Shown: positions 14,730 to 14,922 of the stretch, one piece after another | Position numbering within the stretch: the stretch's first letter is position 1 | Layout of the letters: each line of letters starts with the position of its first letter | NCBI GenBank assembly: GCA_965365465.1 | Contig: CBDUBU010000073.1 | Location: 1 to 14,922 of the forward strand | Length of the DNA stretch: 14,922 nucleotides | From: CBDUBU01 sp965365465 | GTDB taxonomy: Bacteria; Bacteroidota; Rhodothermia; Rhodothermales; DASSAV01 | Direction: 5' to 3' | Made by a program: the position numbers and the translations under genes | Notes under the pieces: model-generated | Told to the model about the DNA's origin: nothing | Database searches by the model: none | What the model saw: the letters and a program-made list of their open reading frames with translations, nothing else

Positions 14730-14922
14730 ATGAGGCACGTACTTGCTTATATATTACTGTTTTCTGCAATTGCAGGAAGAATAGCGGCGGCCCCTACTGC
14801 CTCACTGCCTAGAGATAGAAGCGTTGCGCCGGACAGGACGGCTTATCATAGTTCCAGCGCAGCGCCCCCGACAGCGTCCTACACCTATTCGGCGCTGGCC
14901 GTTGACCGCTTCAGCGACGGCG
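14730..14922 (+). CDS. Exported protein, N-terminus only, cut by the window end
   Basis: The ATG at 14730 opens 64 residues that continue past the window. Residues 1-21 look like a signal peptide: a short basic start (MRH), a hydrophobic core (VLAYILLFSAIAG) and a small-residue cleavage region (AAAP). The following segment is rich in Ala, Ser, Pro and Thr, like the flexible start of a mature secreted or outer-membrane protein, and ends YTYSALAVDRFSDG. No domain can be assigned. There is no clear Shine-Dalgarno, so the start is less certain than the reading frame. Confidence 0.55.
   Translation, partial: MRHVLAYILLFSAIAGRIAAAPTASLPRDRSVAPDRTAYHSSSAAPPTASYTYSALAVDRFSDG

Overview
This window looks like ordinary bacterial chromosome of moderate GC content (roughly half, by eye). 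It has dense operons, mixed ATG/GTG/TTG starts, tRNAs without an encoded CCA end, and no insertion sequences, phage genes or CRISPR repeats that I can see. The gene set (RsbU-type phosphatase, RACo-like corrinoid activator, fused ATP sulfurylase/APS kinase, orphan lasso-type B1/B2 pair) fits a free-living environmental bacterium. I cannot fix the phylum from sequence alone.

Left edge: a membrane-anchored PP2C/SpoIIE-type phosphatase runs off the window on the minus strand (1-902). It is divergent from a four-gene plus-strand operon (1157-5402). That operon encodes a corrinoid-binding methyltransferase subunit, a MetH activation-domain-like protein, a [2Fe-2S]/ASKHA corrinoid reductive activator (RACo family) and a homocysteine S-methyltransferase. 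Together these are modules 1, 3 and 4 of cobalamin-dependent methionine synthase (MetH) as separate polypeptides, plus an ATP-driven reactivator. The methyltetrahydrofolate-binding module 2 is absent, so the methyl donor is open.

Middle: everything from about 5.7 to 14.2 kb is on the minus strand. It holds tRNA-Lys(CTT) with a clear terminator, an unrecognised 265-residue protein with a TTG start and a good Shine-Dalgarno, and tRNA-Arg(CCT) with a clear terminator. Next comes a two-gene unit encoding a PqqD-like protein and a lasso-peptide B2-like transglutaminase fold protein. No cyclase or convincing precursor accompanies them.

Right: a minus-strand operon reads ugd (UDP-glucose dehydrogenase), uxs (UDP-glucuronate decarboxylase), an SLC13-type permease with two RCK_C domains, and a fused sulfate adenylyltransferase/APS kinase. 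It ends in a strong hairpin near 8.1 kb. It combines UDP-glucuronate/UDP-xylose supply with sulfate uptake and PAPS production. That would suit assembly of a sulfated surface polysaccharide, although assimilatory sulfate use is equally possible. Beyond ugd is a gene-poor stretch of about 0.5 kb, then a plus-strand gene for an exported protein that is cut by the window end.
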